DNA of 64,000 bases from an uncultured Nocardioidaceae bacterium. GTDB lineage: Bacteria > Actinomycetota > Actinomycetes > Propionibacteriales > Nocardioidaceae. The position numbers and the translations under genes were made by a program. Below the pieces are notes generated by a model, which was given only the letters and a program-made list of their open reading frames with translations, did no database searches and was not told the origin of the DNA. The DNA lies in the NCBI GenBank assembly GCA_902805845.1, contig CADCUI010000020.1:1-64000 (forward strand). The letters are read 5' to 3'. Of this stretch, positions 8,978-18,361 are shown piece by piece (positions within the stretch are counted from its first letter, which is position 1; the number at the start of each line of letters is the position of its first letter).

Positions 8978-10062
8978 CGTTCCTCACGGCCGCCGGTGAG
9001 CTCGGCGGCCGCCGTGCGGACCGCCGCATCGGTCACGGTGCCGGCGAGCAGCCAGTCGTCGCCGTAGGACTGCGGAGTGACCAGCAGGTGCAACGGGCCG
9101 GTGCCGACCAGGATCCCTTCCGCCGCGCACGTCGAGCCCGCCCGGCGAGCCAGCTCGTCGTGGAGCCGCTCGGCGTCGCTGTGGCGCAGCGGGAGGGCCA
9201 TGAGTAGCGTCGGCCCCCTGCCGTACACGCCGACCGAGCGCACCCCCGCCACGCGGGAGGGCAGGCCGGCGAGCGTGGAGGGGACCGTGCGGTCGGCGTA
9301 GCGGTCGGCGGCCGCGGCGAGGTCCACCGTGTCGTCGTAGTGGACCGAGGCGTCCTCGGGCGGGGTGAACGTCAGCGCGGCTTGGTCAGGCGGGCCGAAC
9401 TCCACCTCACGCATCGAGGTGCTGAGGGCGGGCGGGCCGCCGGCGGGGCCGAAGAGGTCGACCCGCAGCGGCACCCCGGTCCTCGCGTCTGCCCAGACAT
9501 CCACGTGGTCGACCCCTGCCTGTGGATCGGCGGGCGCCAGCCGCAGGCCGAGCGCGGCGCGACCGGCCACGTGCCGGTCCTCGATCCGGGTGAGCTCCTC
9601 GGGCCGGGCACCCGCGAGCACCCGGTCGGCCAGCACGTGCGGCAGCACGTCGACGGCGATCGGCAGCCGGATCGGGACGTCGGGGCTCACCGTGACGCGT
9701 TTCGACTCGTAGACCCACCGCACCGTCTCCCCGTCGCGGTGCCAGTGGTCGGTCTCCCCGGTGGGCCGCAGGATCGCGGTGCGCCACTCCTCCGGCCCCG
9801 CCCACCACACCCGGATCGAGGCCGACTCACCGATGAGCTTCACCACCGAGGACAGCGCCTCCTCGGACGGCAGCGACACCGATCCTTCGGACTCGGCGTA
9901 CCCGCTGAAGGGCACCGAGCGTGAGGCACGCACGCGCTCGAGCACCGCGGCGGCACCGATCCGATCGTCGACGGCCGGTGTGCGGGCGCTGAGGAGAACC
10001 GGCACGGTGACCAGCAGCAGCACACCCACCCCGAACCACGCCCACCGGGCGGCCTGCGACAC
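8968..10062 (-). CDS. RseB/MucB- or LolA-like secreted/membrane-anchored protein
   Basis: 364 residues. A single N-terminal hydrophobic segment (about 8-24, WFGVGVLLLVTVPVLLSA) is followed by an extracytoplasmic region in the RseB/LolA fold style: VRWVYESKRVT, DVWADARTGVPLRVDLF and FTPPEDASV are the recurrent strands. Such proteins often bind lipoproteins or lipids or sense envelope state. Being the first gene of an ABC exporter operon suggests it serves or regulates that exporter (inference). The very long ORF in the track (948 aa) is a read-through artefact; GTG 10062 was chosen because the hydrophobic start follows directly. Confidence 0.72.
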   Translation of the reverse strand: MSQAARWAWFGVGVLLLVTVPVLLSARTPAVDDRIGAAAVLERVRASRSVPFSGYAESEGSVSLPSEEALSSVVKLIGESASIRVWWAGPEEWRTAILRPTGETDHWHRDGETVRWVYESKRVTVSPDVPIRLPIAVDVLPHVLADRVLAGARPEELTRIEDRHVAGRAALGLRLAPADPQAGVDHVDVWADARTGVPLRVDLFGPAGGPPALSTSMREVEFGPPDQAALTFTPPEDASVHYDDTVDLAAAADRYADRTVPSTLAGLPSRVAGVRSVGVYGRGPTLLMALPLRHSDAERLHDELARRAGSTCAAEGILVGTGPLHLLVTPQSYGDDWLLAGTVTDAAVRTAAAELTGGREERCP

Positions 10063-10110
10063 CCGTTCACCGTAGCCAAGGACCCGTGATCCTCCGCCCT
10101 GCGGCGGCTC

Positions 10111-10116
10111 TAGGGT
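10111..10116 (+). promoter_or_regulatory. Candidate -10 hexamer of leaderless DUF885 gene
   Basis: TAGGGT followed by 6 nt and then the GTG start codon at 10123. Confidence 0.5.
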
Positions 10117-10122
10117 GTCCCG

Positions 10123-11805
10123 GTGACCCCCACCACCGACCGTCCCGTCGACGCCGTCTGCGACGCCTTCGTCGAGGAGTACGCCGCCCTCGACCCGGTC
10201 GCCGCGACCGAGCTCGGCGTTCTCGGCCACGACGACCGCCTCACCGACCTGAGCCCCGAGGGGTTCGCCGCCCGCGAGGAGCTCGTGCGCCGGACGCTCG
10301 CCGCCGCCACGGCCGCCGTACCCTCCGACGACCGTGAACGGGCCGCGCGCGACGCCTTCCTGGAGCGGCTCCAGCTCACCTTGGAGCGGGACGAGTCCGG
10401 CGTCCCGCAGTCCGAGGTGTCGGTGATCGTCAGCGGCCTGCACGACCTCCGGTCCTGCTTCGACCTCATGGACACCGGGTCCGAGAAGGGCTGGCACCAC
10501 ATCGACTCCAGGCTCTCGCAGGTCCGCGGCGCCCTCGACGGCTACCGGCGCACGCTGCTGGAGTCCGCCGACGCCGGTCGGGTCTCCGCGAAGCGGCAGT
10601 ACCTCGAGGTCGCCGGCCAGGTGCGGCAGTGGACCGGGCAGACGACGACACCGAGCACCTTCGCGACGCTCGTGGCGCAGGCACCCGAGGGTGCCCTGAG
10701 GGCGGACCTCGAGCGGCACGCCGCCGACGCCACCGAGGCGGTCGCCGAGTTCGGACGGTTCCTGCACGACGAGCTCGCGCCCCGCGGCCGGGACCGGGAG
10801 GCGGCCGGCCGGGACCACTACGCGCTGGCCTCGCGCTACTTCCTCGGCGCCACCGTCGACCTCGACGAGACCTACGCCTGGGGCTGGGAGGAGCTGCACC
10901 GCATCGAGGAGGAGATGCGCGCGGTGGCCGGCGAGCTGATGCCCGGCGCGAGCACCGCGGAAGCCGTGGCCGCCCTCGACGACGACCCCGACCGCTCGAT
11001 CGAGGGCGAGGAGGCCTTCCGCGACTGGATGCAGGAGGTCGCCGACCGCAGCCTCACCGAGCTCGCCGACACCCATTTCGACATCCCCGAGCCGGTACGG
11101 CGGATCGAGTGCTGCATCGCGCCGACCCGCGACGGCGGCATCTACTACACCGGCCCGAGCGAGGACTTCGTCAGACCCGGGCGGATGTGGTGGTCGGTCC
11201 CCGAGGGAGTCACCCGCTTCAGCCCGTGGCGCGAGCTCACCACCGTCTACCACGAGGGCGTTCCGGGCCACCACCTGCAGGTCGGGCAGACCGCCTTCCG
11301 CAGCGACCGGCTCAACCGCTGGCAGCGGATGATGTGCTGGGTGTCCGGGAGCGGCGAGGGGTGGGCGTTGTACGCCGAGCGGCTGATGGAGGAGCTGGGC
11401 TACCTGGCCGACCCCGCCGACCGGCTCGGCATGCTCGAGGCCCACGCCATGCGGGCGGCCCGCGTCGTCGTCGACCTCGGGATGCACCTCGAGCTCGAGA
11501 TCCCTCGCGACAACCCGTTCGGCTTCCACCCCGGGCAGCGGTGGGTCCCCGAGCTCGGGTTCGAGTTCATGCGCCTCCACAGCGCCCTGGACGAGGCGAC
11601 GCTCCGGTTCGAGGTCAACCGCTACCTCGGGTGGCCGGGGCAGGCGCCGTCGTACAAGGTCGGCGAGCGGCTCTGGCTGCAGGCCCGCGACGAGGTCCGC
11701 GCGCGGCACGGCGCCGACTTCGACCTCAAGACGTTCCACCGCGAGGCCCTCGACCTCGGCTCGGTCGGCCTCGACCCGCTGATGGCCTCCCTGAGACGGC
11801 TGTGA
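10123..11805 (+). CDS. DUF885-family zinc peptidase-like protein
   Basis: 560 residues, matching full-length DUF885 proteins (550-600). The key motif YHEGVPGHHLQ (His377 onward, an HExxxGH variant) followed later by GSGEGWALYAERL indicates a gluzincin-like metallopeptidase fold. The C-terminus has the family's GQAPSYKVGERLWL segment. No signal peptide, so cytoplasmic. Physiological substrate is not known for the family. The stop overlaps the maf GTG (GTGA), so the two are coupled. Confidence 0.85.
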   Translation: MTPTTDRPVDAVCDAFVEEYAALDPVAATELGVLGHDDRLTDLSPEGFAAREELVRRTLAAATAAVPSDDRERAARDAFLERLQLTLERDESGVPQSEVSVIVSGLHDLRSCFDLMDTGSEKGWHHIDSRLSQVRGALDGYRRTLLESADAGRVSAKRQYLEVAGQVRQWTGQTTTPSTFATLVAQAPEGALRADLERHAADATEAVAEFGRFLHDELAPRGRDREAAGRDHYALASRYFLGATVDLDETYAWGWEELHRIEEEMRAVAGELMPGASTAEAVAALDDDPDRSIEGEEAFRDWMQEVADRSLTELADTHFDIPEPVRRIECCIAPTRDGGIYYTGPSEDFVRPGRMWWSVPEGVTRFSPWRELTTVYHEGVPGHHLQVGQTAFRSDRLNRWQRMMCWVSGSGEGWALYAERLMEELGYLADPADRLGMLEAHAMRAARVVVDLGMHLELEIPRDNPFGFHPGQRWVPELGFEFMRLHSALDEATLRFEVNRYLGWPGQAPSYKVGERLWLQARDEVRARHGADFDLKTFHREALDLGSVGLDPLMASLRRL

Positions 11806-12416
11806 GCCGGCCACGGCTGGTGCTGGCGTCCCAGTCGCCGGCCCGGCTCGCCACGCTCCGTGCCGCCGGCCTCGACCCCGAGGTGGTCGTGTCCGGAGTG
11901 GACGAGTCGTCGGTCGTCCTCGACGACCCCGAGGCGCTGGCGGAGGCGCTCGCCGAGCTCAAGGCCCGCTCGGTCGCGGCGGGGCTGTCCGACGCCCTCG
12001 TGGTCGGCTGCGACTCCGTGCTCGAGCTCGACGGGGAGATCCACGGCAAGCCCGGCACACCCGCCGCGGCGGCTCGTCGCTGGCGGGCGATGCGGGGGCG
12101 CTCCGGCGTCCTCCACACCGGACACTGCCTGGTCGACACCGCCACCGGCCGCGAGCTCGCCCGCGCCGCCCGCACGGTGGTCCACTTCGCCGACCTCGAC
12201 GACGAGGAGGTGTCGGCGTACGTCGCGACGGGTGAGCCGCTGCACGTGGCCGGAGCCTTTACCATCGACGGTCTCGGCGGCGCCTACGTCACCGGCATCG
12301 AGGGTGACCCGCACACGGTCGTCGGGATCGGCCTGCCGCTGCTGCGCGAGATGCTCGCCGAGCTCGGCCATCCCTGGCACGCGCTGTGGCGGCCGGAGCT
12401 GCGGCAGGGCGCCTGA
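11802..12416 (+). CDS. maf: Maf-family nucleoside triphosphate pyrophosphatase
   Basis: 204 residues. It hydrolyses non-canonical or pyrimidine NTPs to NMP and PPi (house-cleaning). Family motifs are present: LVLASQSPARLATLRAAG at the N-terminus, VVGCDSVLELDGEIHGKP in the middle, and AGAFTIDGLGG plus VVGIGLPLLREML near the end. GTG start overlapping the previous stop. In M. tuberculosis maf also follows accD5-accE5, so this is part of the conserved order, here with about 5 kb inserted. Confidence 0.94.
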   Translation: MSRPRLVLASQSPARLATLRAAGLDPEVVVSGVDESSVVLDDPEALAEALAELKARSVAAGLSDALVVGCDSVLELDGEIHGKPGTPAAAARRWRAMRGRSGVLHTGHCLVDTATGRELARAARTVVHFADLDDEEVSAYVATGEPLHVAGAFTIDGLGGAYVTGIEGDPHTVVGIGLPLLREMLAELGHPWHALWRPELRQGA

Positions 12417-12420
12417 CCCC

Positions 12421-12470
12421 GCCTCGTCCGATCGGGCGCGGCGCCGAGCGCGCGCCCGATCGGACGAGGC
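12421..12470. terminator. Perfect 20-bp inverted repeat, bidirectional terminator candidate
   Basis: GCCTCGTCCGATCGGGCGCG (12421-12440) is exactly complementary to 12451-12470, with a 10-nt loop. It fills the 73-bp gap between the convergent maf and acyl-CoA dehydrogenase genes. No poly-T tract on either side, so it would act as a U-less hairpin terminator or an mRNA 3'-end stabiliser. Confidence 0.7.
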
Positions 12471-12489
12471 CGGAGCCGACGCCGCGATG

Positions 12490-13686
12490 TCACTCGACCG
12501 GCAGGCCGAGGCCGCGGGCGATGAGCATGCGCTGGACCTCGGAGGTGCCCTCGCCGATCTCGAGGATCTTGGCGTCGCGGTAGAAGCGGGCCACCGGGTA
12601 CTCCTCCATGAACCCGTAGCCGCCGAAGACCTGGGTGGCGATCCGGGTGGCCGTGACCGCGGACTCGGTGGCGTAGAGCTTGGCCACCGCGGCTGCCTGC
12701 TTGAACTCCTTCATGCCGGCCCCCTCGGCGCGACCGGCGTCCTTCATCGCCGCCGCCTTGTAGGTCAGCGCCCGGGCAGCCTGCAGCATCACCTCGAGGT
12801 CGGCGATCTGGAAGGCGACGCCCTGCTTGCGGCCGATCGGCCCGCCGAAGGTCGCCCGTTCCCCGGCGTACTGCACGCTCATGTCCAGGCACGCCTGGAT
12901 GCATCCCACCGCCAGCGCCGCGATCGCGACCCGCCCGTCGTCCAGGGTGGCCAGGAACTGCGCGAAGCCCCGGCCCCGCTGCCCGAGAAGGTGGTCGGCG
13001 GGGACCCGGGCGTCGGTGAACGTCAGGGGGTGCGTGTCGGAGATGCGCCAGCCGAGCTTGTCGTACGCCGGCTCGACGGTGAACCCCGGCGTGCCCGCCG
13101 GGACCAGCACGGTGCTCACCTCCGGCCGCTCCTCGCCGGTGGGGCCCGTCACGACCCCGGTCCGGGCGGTCACCGTGACGAGCGAGGTGATCTCGGTGCC
13201 GGAGTTGGTGATGAACTGCTTGGCGCCGTTGAGCACCCACTCGTCGTCGACCAGGTCGGCGCGGGTGCGCGTCGCGCCGGCGTCGGATCCTGCCCCTGGC
13301 TCGGTCAGGCCGAAGCCGGCGAGCGCCCGGCCGGCGACCAGGTCGGGCAGCCAGCGCTCCCGCTGCTCCGGCGTGCCGAAGGTCAGGATCGGGTTGACGC
13401 CCAGCCCGACGGCCGCCTCGAGGGTGATCCCCACCGACTGGTCGACCCGGCCGATCTCCTCGATCGCCACGCACAGGCTGGTGAAGTCACCGTCCTCACC
13501 CGCGCCGCCGTACTCCTCCGGCGCCGTGAGGCCGAACAGCCCCATCTCCCCCATCGTCCGCACCAGGTCGACCGGGAAGTGGTGCGCCTTGTCCCACGCG
13601 GCGACGTGGGGCGCGATCTCCTTCTCGGCGAAGTCACGGATGACGCGACGGAACGACTCATGGTCCTCGGACAGCTCGTACGACAT
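12490..13686 (-). CDS. Acyl-CoA dehydrogenase
   Basis: FAD enzyme catalysing alpha,beta-dehydrogenation of an acyl-CoA. About 398 residues, a usual length. Visible are the N-terminal helical part ([16 protein letters not shown]), [14 protein letters not shown] in the beta domain, [17 protein letters not shown], and the C-terminal [34 protein letters not shown]. The catalytic base Glu fits the IGEGTSE stretch, as in short/branched-chain enzymes. ATG 13686 preferred over GTG 13692 because GGAG is 9 nt upstream of the ATG but only 3 from the GTG. Likely a short or branched-chain substrate (inference). Confidence 0.93.
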   Translation of the reverse strand: MSYELSEDHESFRRVIRDFAEKEIAPHVAAWDKAHHFPVDLVRTMGEMGLFGLTAPEEYGGAGEDGDFTSLCVAIEEIGRVDQSVGITLEAAVGLGVNPILTFGTPEQRERWLPDLVAGRALAGFGLTEPGAGSDAGATRTRADLVDDEWVLNGAKQFITNSGTEITSLVTVTARTGVVTGPTGEERPEVSTVLVPAGTPGFTVEPAYDKLGWRISDTHPLTFTDARVPADHLLGQRGRGFAQFLATLDDGRVAIAALAVGCIQACLDMSVQYAGERATFGGPIGRKQGVAFQIADLEVMLQAARALTYKAAAMKDAGRAEGAGMKEFKQAAAVAKLYATESAVTATRIATQVFGGYGFMEEYPVARFYRDAKILEIGEGTSEVQRMLIARGLGLPVE

Positions 13687-13718
13687 GACCACAGTCTCCC
13701 CCGGACAGGAAGGAAAGC

Positions 13719-13732
13719 CCCACCGAGGTGGG
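13719..13732. promoter_or_regulatory. Inverted repeat in divergent promoter region (operator candidate)
   Basis: CCCACC-GA-GGTGGG lies in the 70-bp space between the divergent acyl-CoA dehydrogenase and ABC ATPase genes, just upstream of the ATPase -10 hexamer TACGTT (13745-13750). It could be a repressor site. No regulator gene adjoins. Confidence 0.35.
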
Positions 13733-13756
13733 CCGCCCCGTGGCTACGTTGAGGCC

Positions 13757-14755
13757 ATGGTGGCCGTCATCGAGGTCCAGGGCCTCGTCAAGGACTTCGG
13801 CAGGTTCCGGGCCCTCGACGGGCTCGACCTCACCGTCCGCGCAGGCGAGGTGCACGGGTTCCTCGGACCCAACGGGGCGGGCAAGTCCACGACGATCCGC
13901 ATCCTGCTGGGGCTGCTGCGTGCCACAGGTGGCGAGGTGCGGCTGCTCGGCGGTGACCCGTGGCGGGACGCCACCACGCTGCACCGCAGGCTCACCTACG
14001 TCCCCGGCGACGTGAACCTCTGGCCGCAGCTCAGCGGTGGGGAGGTCATCGACCTCCTGGGGCGTCTGCGCGGGGACGTGGACACCGCTCGCCGGGACGA
14101 GCTGCTGCAGCGCTTCGAGCTCGACCCGCGCAAGAAGGGCCGCGCCTACTCCAAGGGCAACCGGCAGAAGGTGGCGCTGGTGGCCGCGCTGTCGTCGAGA
14201 GCGGAGCTGCTGATCCTGGACGAACCCACCTCCGGCCTCGACCCGCTGATGGAGGAGGTGTTCCAGGAATGCATCCGCGAGGTCCGGGACGAGGGCAGGA
14301 CGGTGCTGCTGTCCAGCCACATCCTCGCCGAGGTCGAGGAGCTGTGCGACCGGGTGAGCATCATCCGGGCCGGACGCACCGTGGAGAGCGGCACGCTGAG
14401 CGACCTGCGCCGGGCCAGCCGCACCATGGTGCTCGCGGAGACGGTGCAGCCGCCAGCGGACGTCGGGTCGCTCCGCGGCGTGCGGGTCCTCGACCTGGTC
14501 GGCGACCGGGTCAGGCTCGAGGTCGACAACGAGCATCTCTCCACGGTCATCAGCTTTCTCGCCGGCCGCGGGATCCGCTCGCTGGAGAGCCATCCCCCCA
14601 CCCTGGAGGAACTCTTCCTGGCCCAGTACGGCGACCAGCCCGGCGAGCGCCCCGCCGAGCAGCCCGGCGACCGGCCCGGCGACCGGCACCTGGACTCGCT
14701 CCGCGCACCGGCAGCCGACCGGCCCGTCGACACCTCAGGGGGCTCCCGGCGATGA
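13757..14755 (+). CDS. ABC transporter ATP-binding protein (antibiotic-export type)
   Basis: 332 residues with Walker [11 protein letters not shown], signature [15 protein letters not shown] (the K-G-N-R variant of large two-gene exporters), Walker [14 protein letters not shown] and [13 protein letters not shown]. The C-terminus is a low-complexity Pro/Gly/Asp/Arg tail ([15 protein letters not shown]) written in short nucleotide repeats, probably disordered. ATG start 6 nt after TACGTT; ATGA overlap with the permease. Confidence 0.92.
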   Translation: MVAVIEVQGLVKDFGRFRALDGLDLTVRAGEVHGFLGPNGAGKSTTIRILLGLLRATGGEVRLLGGDPWRDATTLHRRLTYVPGDVNLWPQLSGGEVIDLLGRLRGDVDTARRDELLQRFELDPRKKGRAYSKGNRQKVALVAALSSRAELLILDEPTSGLDPLMEEVFQECIREVRDEGRTVLLSSHILAEVEELCDRVSIIRAGRTVESGTLSDLRRASRTMVLAETVQPPADVGSLRGVRVLDLVGDRVRLEVDNEHLSTVISFLAGRGIRSLESHPPTLEELFLAQYGDQPGERPAEQPGDRPGDRHLDSLRAPAADRPVDTSGGSRR

Positions 14756-16338
14756 CCCGCTTCACCGGCACCATGACGCTGGTGCGGTTGGCGCTCCGGC
14801 GGGACCGCGTGGTGCTGCCGGTCTGGTTGCTCAGCCTGACCGGTCTGATCTACTCCTCGGTCGCCGCGGTGCAGGGGCTGTACGACACCGCCGCGTCCCA
14901 GGCGACGTACCAAGCCACCATCGGCGGCAGCGCGGCGTCGATCGCCCTGAGCGGTCCTCCGGTGGCGCTCGGCACGATCGGCGGGATCACCGTCTTCGAG
15001 GTCAGCCAGGTCGCGATCATCGGCATCGCCCTGATGGCGATCTTCCTGACCGTGCGGCACACCCGCGCCGACGAGGAGGCGGGGCGCACGGAGCTCGTGC
15101 GGGCGGGCGTCCTCGGCAGGCAGGCGGACCTCCTCGCCGCCGGCATCCTCGCCTGCGCGGCGTCGCTGCTGGTCGGTGCCAGCGTGGTGGTCTCGTTCCT
15201 CAGCGTCGACCTCGCCGCCGCAGACTCGCTGGTCTTCGGCGGCGCGGTCGCCTCGGTCGGGCTGGTGTTCACGGGGGTCGCCCTCGTGGCGGCGCAGGTG
15301 GTCGAGCACGGCCGCCAGGCGGTCGGCTTGGCACTGACCGCGCTCGGCGTCGCGTTCGTGCTCCGGGCCGTCGGCGACGTCGCGGACAACGGGCTTCGCT
15401 GGGCGTCGCCGCTGGGGTGGGCGCAAGGGGTGCACGCCTTCGCGGGACCACGGTGGTGGCCGCTCGGGCTCTGCCTGACCTTCGCCGTGGCGCTGATCGC
15501 GACCGCCGGGTGGCTGACCACGCGGCGCGACTTCGGCGGCGGGCTGGTCGCCGCGCGACCCGGGCCTCCGGCGGCGTCACCTCGGCTCGGCAGCGCCTGG
15601 GGGCTCGCACTCCGCCTCCAGCGCGGCATGCTTCTCGGCTGGACGGTCGGGATGACACTGCTGGGGGTGATGTTCGGCTCGGTCGCCGCCGAGGTGGACG
15701 ACATGGTGGCGGGCAACTCGGCGATGCAGGACGTCTTTGCCCGTTCCGGTGTCGACATCGTGGACGCCTACGCCGCCACGGTGCTGCTGATCCTGGCGCT
15801 GGTCACCACGGGGTTCACGCTGGGCTCGGTGCTGCGGCTGCGTGCCGAGGAGACCACGCACCGGGTGGAGCCGCTCCTGTCCACCCCGACCTCGCGCACC
15901 CGGTGGGCCGCCGGATGGCTGCTGGTCTCGGCGTCGGGCACGCTGGCGGTCCTCACCGCGGCAGGTCTCGGTGCCGGTGTCACCAGCGCCGTGGTGCTGT
16001 CGGATCCCGGCCGGATCGAGGACATGGTGGGCGGCGCCCTGGTCTACCTGCCGGCCGTGCTGCTCGTGGGTGGGCTGGCGTTCGCGCTCTTCGGTGGGGT
16101 TCCCGCGCTGCTCTCGGGGGTCTGGCTGCTGCTGGCCGGCTTCTTCGTGGCCGGGTGGTTGGGTGAGCTGTTGTCGCTTCCCGCCTGGCTCGTCGATCTC
16201 TCGCCGTACTCCCATGCCCCACAGGTGCCCCTGGAGCCCCTGTCCTGGGCGCCCTTGCTCACCATGACGGGGGTCGCCGCGCTGTGCGTCGCGGCGGGGT
16301 TCGTGTCGCTCCGCCAGCGTGACCTCGCCACCGGCTGA
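14752..16338 (+). CDS. ABC transporter permease, 12-TM exporter type (polyketide-antibiotic exporter family)
   Basis: 528 residues with roughly 12 hydrophobic segments in two half-repeats. A cytoplasmic [22 protein letters not shown] stretch sits in the first half and [21 protein letters not shown] in the second; these paired E-rich loops are characteristic of COG3559-like permeases. It pairs with the upstream ATPase through a 4-bp overlap. The real substrate (antibiotic, drug or lipid) cannot be inferred. Confidence 0.86.
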   Translation: MTRFTGTMTLVRLALRRDRVVLPVWLLSLTGLIYSSVAAVQGLYDTAASQATYQATIGGSAASIALSGPPVALGTIGGITVFEVSQVAIIGIALMAIFLTVRHTRADEEAGRTELVRAGVLGRQADLLAAGILACAASLLVGASVVVSFLSVDLAAADSLVFGGAVASVGLVFTGVALVAAQVVEHGRQAVGLALTALGVAFVLRAVGDVADNGLRWASPLGWAQGVHAFAGPRWWPLGLCLTFAVALIATAGWLTTRRDFGGGLVAARPGPPAASPRLGSAWGLALRLQRGMLLGWTVGMTLLGVMFGSVAAEVDDMVAGNSAMQDVFARSGVDIVDAYAATVLLILALVTTGFTLGSVLRLRAEETTHRVEPLLSTPTSRTRWAAGWLLVSASGTLAVLTAAGLGAGVTSAVVLSDPGRIEDMVGGALVYLPAVLLVGGLAFALFGGVPALLSGVWLLLAGFFVAGWLGELLSLPAWLVDLSPYSHAPQVPLEPLSWAPLLTMTGVAALCVAAGFVSLRQRDLATG

Positions 16339-16392
16339 CCCTTCCGGGGCCCTAGACTCCGAGCGATCCGTCGAGGAGCCGAGGAGCCGGCC

Positions 16393-18192
16393 GTGCCCGA
16401 GAGCAAGTCCCCGAGCAGTTCCACGATCCGACCGCTGCAGAAGGTGCTGGTCGCCAACCGGGGCGAGATCGCGGTCCGGGTCGTCCGGGCCTGCAAGGAC
16501 GCCGGGATCGGCAGCGTCGCGGCGTACGCCGATCCGGACCGGGACGCGCTCTTCGTGCGGCTGGCCGACGAGGCGCACAGCCTGGGCGGCGCCACTCCGG
16601 CCGAGTCCTACCTCTCGATCGAGAAGATCGTCGACGTCGCTCGCCGGAGCGGCGCGGACTCGGTGCACCCCGGTTACGGCTTCCTGGCGGAGAACTCCGC
16701 GTTCGCGCAGGCGGTGATCGACGCGGGGCTGGTCTGGATCGGCCCGCCGCCGGCCGCGATCGACTCACTGGGCGACAAGGTGCAGGCCCGCCACATCGCC
16801 CAGAAGGTGGGGGCCCCGCTGGTCGCGGGGACGCCCGACCCGGTGGCGGACGCCGACGAGGTCGTCGCCTTCGCACGCGAGCACGGCCTGCCGATCGCGA
16901 TCAAGGCCGCGTTCGGGGGCGGCGGGCGTGGTCTCAAGGTGGCCCGCAGCGAGGACGAGGTCGCCGAGCTGTACGACTCGGCGGTCCGGGAGGCCGTGAC
17001 GGCGTTCGGGCGCGGTGAGTGCTTCGTCGAGCGCTACCTCGACAGGCCGCGGCACGTGGAGACCCAGTGCCTGGCCGACCGGCACGGCAACGTGGTCGTG
17101 GTCTCCACCCGCGACTGCTCCCTGCAGCGGCGGCACCAGAAGCTGGTGGAGGAGGCGCCGGCGCCGTTCCTCTCCGAGGCGCAGCTGCGCACCCTCTACG
17201 ACTCCTCCAAGGCGATCCTGCGAGAGGCCGGGTACGTCGGGGCCGGGACCTGCGAGTTCCTCGTCGGCCAGGACGGGACCATCTCGTTCCTCGAGGTCAA
17301 CACCCGGCTGCAGGTCGAGCACCCGGTCTCGGAGGAGGTGACAGGGCTCGACCTGGTGCGGGAGATGTTCCGCATCGCCGCCGGTGAGGAGCTCGGCTAC
17401 GCCGACCCGGAGATCAGCGGCCACTCGATCGAGTTCCGGATCAACGCCGAGGACGCCGGGCGCAACTTCATGCCCGCGCCCGGCACGCTCACCAGGTGGC
17501 ACGTCCCCTCGGGCCCCGGCGTCCGCCTCGACGGCGGCTACGACGAGGGGGAGACCGTTCCCGGGTCCTTTGACTCCCTGGTCGCGAAGCTCATCGTCAC
17601 CGGACGGGACCGCGACCACGCTCTCGCACGCTCACGCCGGGCCCTCGCGGAGTTCGTCGTCGAGGGCATGCCGACGGTCGTCCCGTTCCATGCCAAGGTC
17701 GTCGACGACCCGGCCTTCATCGGGGACGGCACCGCGTTCGGCGTCTACACGTCGTGGATCGAGACCGAGTTCGTCAACGACGTCCCGCCGTACTCCGGCG
17801 ACAGTGCGGAGCCGGACGAGGCCGAGGAGCGGCAGAGCGTCACCGTCGAGGTGGGCGGCAAGCGGCTCGAGGTCGTCCTCCCCGCGGGCTTCGGGCTGTC
17901 CGCCGGCATGCCGGTCGGCGGCGCGGCGAAGAAGCCGAAGCGGGCCGCGGGCCGGAAGGCGGGGGCGGCGGCGTCCGGCGATGCGGTGACCTCGCCGATG
18001 CAGGGGACGATCGTGAAGGTCGCGGTCGAGGAAGGTCAGCAGGTCGCCGAGAACGACGTCATCGTGGTGCTCGAGGCCATGAAGATGGAGCAGCCGCTGA
18101 AGGCGCACAAGGCGGGCACCGTGACCGGTCTGCATGCCGAGGTCGGCGCCACCGTCACCAGCGGCGCCGTGGTCTGCGAGCTCAAGGACTGA
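16393..18192 (+). CDS. accA: Acetyl/propionyl-CoA carboxylase alpha subunit (biotin carboxylase + BCCP)
   Basis: 599 residues. The biotin carboxylase half (about 15-460) has [28 protein letters not shown] (ATP-grasp) and [21 protein letters not shown] linker then leads to a C-terminal BCCP domain (525-599) with the biotinylation site [10 protein letters not shown] Lys/Ala-rich stretch ([13 protein letters not shown]) joins the two. It supplies carboxybiotin to the beta/epsilon subunits encoded 10 kb upstream and is the target of BirA. A TAGACT hexamer and GAGGAG ribosome site precede the GTG, so this gene has a leader. Confidence 0.95.
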   Translation: MPESKSPSSSTIRPLQKVLVANRGEIAVRVVRACKDAGIGSVAAYADPDRDALFVRLADEAHSLGGATPAESYLSIEKIVDVARRSGADSVHPGYGFLAENSAFAQAVIDAGLVWIGPPPAAIDSLGDKVQARHIAQKVGAPLVAGTPDPVADADEVVAFAREHGLPIAIKAAFGGGGRGLKVARSEDEVAELYDSAVREAVTAFGRGECFVERYLDRPRHVETQCLADRHGNVVVVSTRDCSLQRRHQKLVEEAPAPFLSEAQLRTLYDSSKAILREAGYVGAGTCEFLVGQDGTISFLEVNTRLQVEHPVSEEVTGLDLVREMFRIAAGEELGYADPEISGHSIEFRINAEDAGRNFMPAPGTLTRWHVPSGPGVRLDGGYDEGETVPGSFDSLVAKLIVTGRDRDHALARSRRALAEFVVEGMPTVVPFHAKVVDDPAFIGDGTAFGVYTSWIETEFVNDVPPYSGDSAEPDEAEERQSVTVEVGGKRLEVVLPAGFGLSAGMPVGGAAKKPKRAAGRKAGAAASGDAVTSPMQGTIVKVAVEEGQQVAENDVIVVLEAMKMEQPLKAHKAGTVTGLHAEVGATVTSGAVVCELKD

Positions 18193-18196
18193 CCCA

Positions 18197-18356
18197 CCCC
18201 CCGCCGAGTCGGCGTGAACGCACGCCCAACCCCTGCCGAGTCGGCGTGAACGCACGACCTCGGCGTGCACAAGCGCCGACTCGGCGGGGTTTCGGCGTGC
18301 ACAAGCGCCGACTCGGCGGGGTTTCGGCGTGCACAAGCGCCGACTCGGCGGGGGGT
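18197..18356. repeat. Tandem 32-bp repeat array A (2 inverted + 3 direct units)
   Basis: Between the convergent carboxylase alpha and SpoIID genes. Three direct units read GGCGTGCACAAGCGCCGACT then CGGCGGGGTTTC, with GTGCAC at 18265, 18297 and 18329 (exact 32-bp period). Two earlier units lie on the opposite strand (GAGTCGG at 18206 and 18238, again 32 bp apart) and differ in a 5-nt core. The array is a large imperfect palindrome. The period is not a multiple of 3, so it is not coding. Same family as the array at 35.98-36.1 kb. Confidence 0.9.
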
Positions 18357-18361
18357 GGGGA

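Noticed and set aside
10629-11800. Long plus-strand reading frame leading into maf
   Set aside because: Its first ~390 codons are an out-of-frame translation of the DUF885 gene (Arg/Pro/Gly-rich); only the Maf part is real.
18197-18356. Short ORFs made of CTSADSAG / HKRRLGG-like repeats
   Set aside because: The 32-bp period shifts frame each unit, so peptides are frame artefacts of the non-coding repeat.
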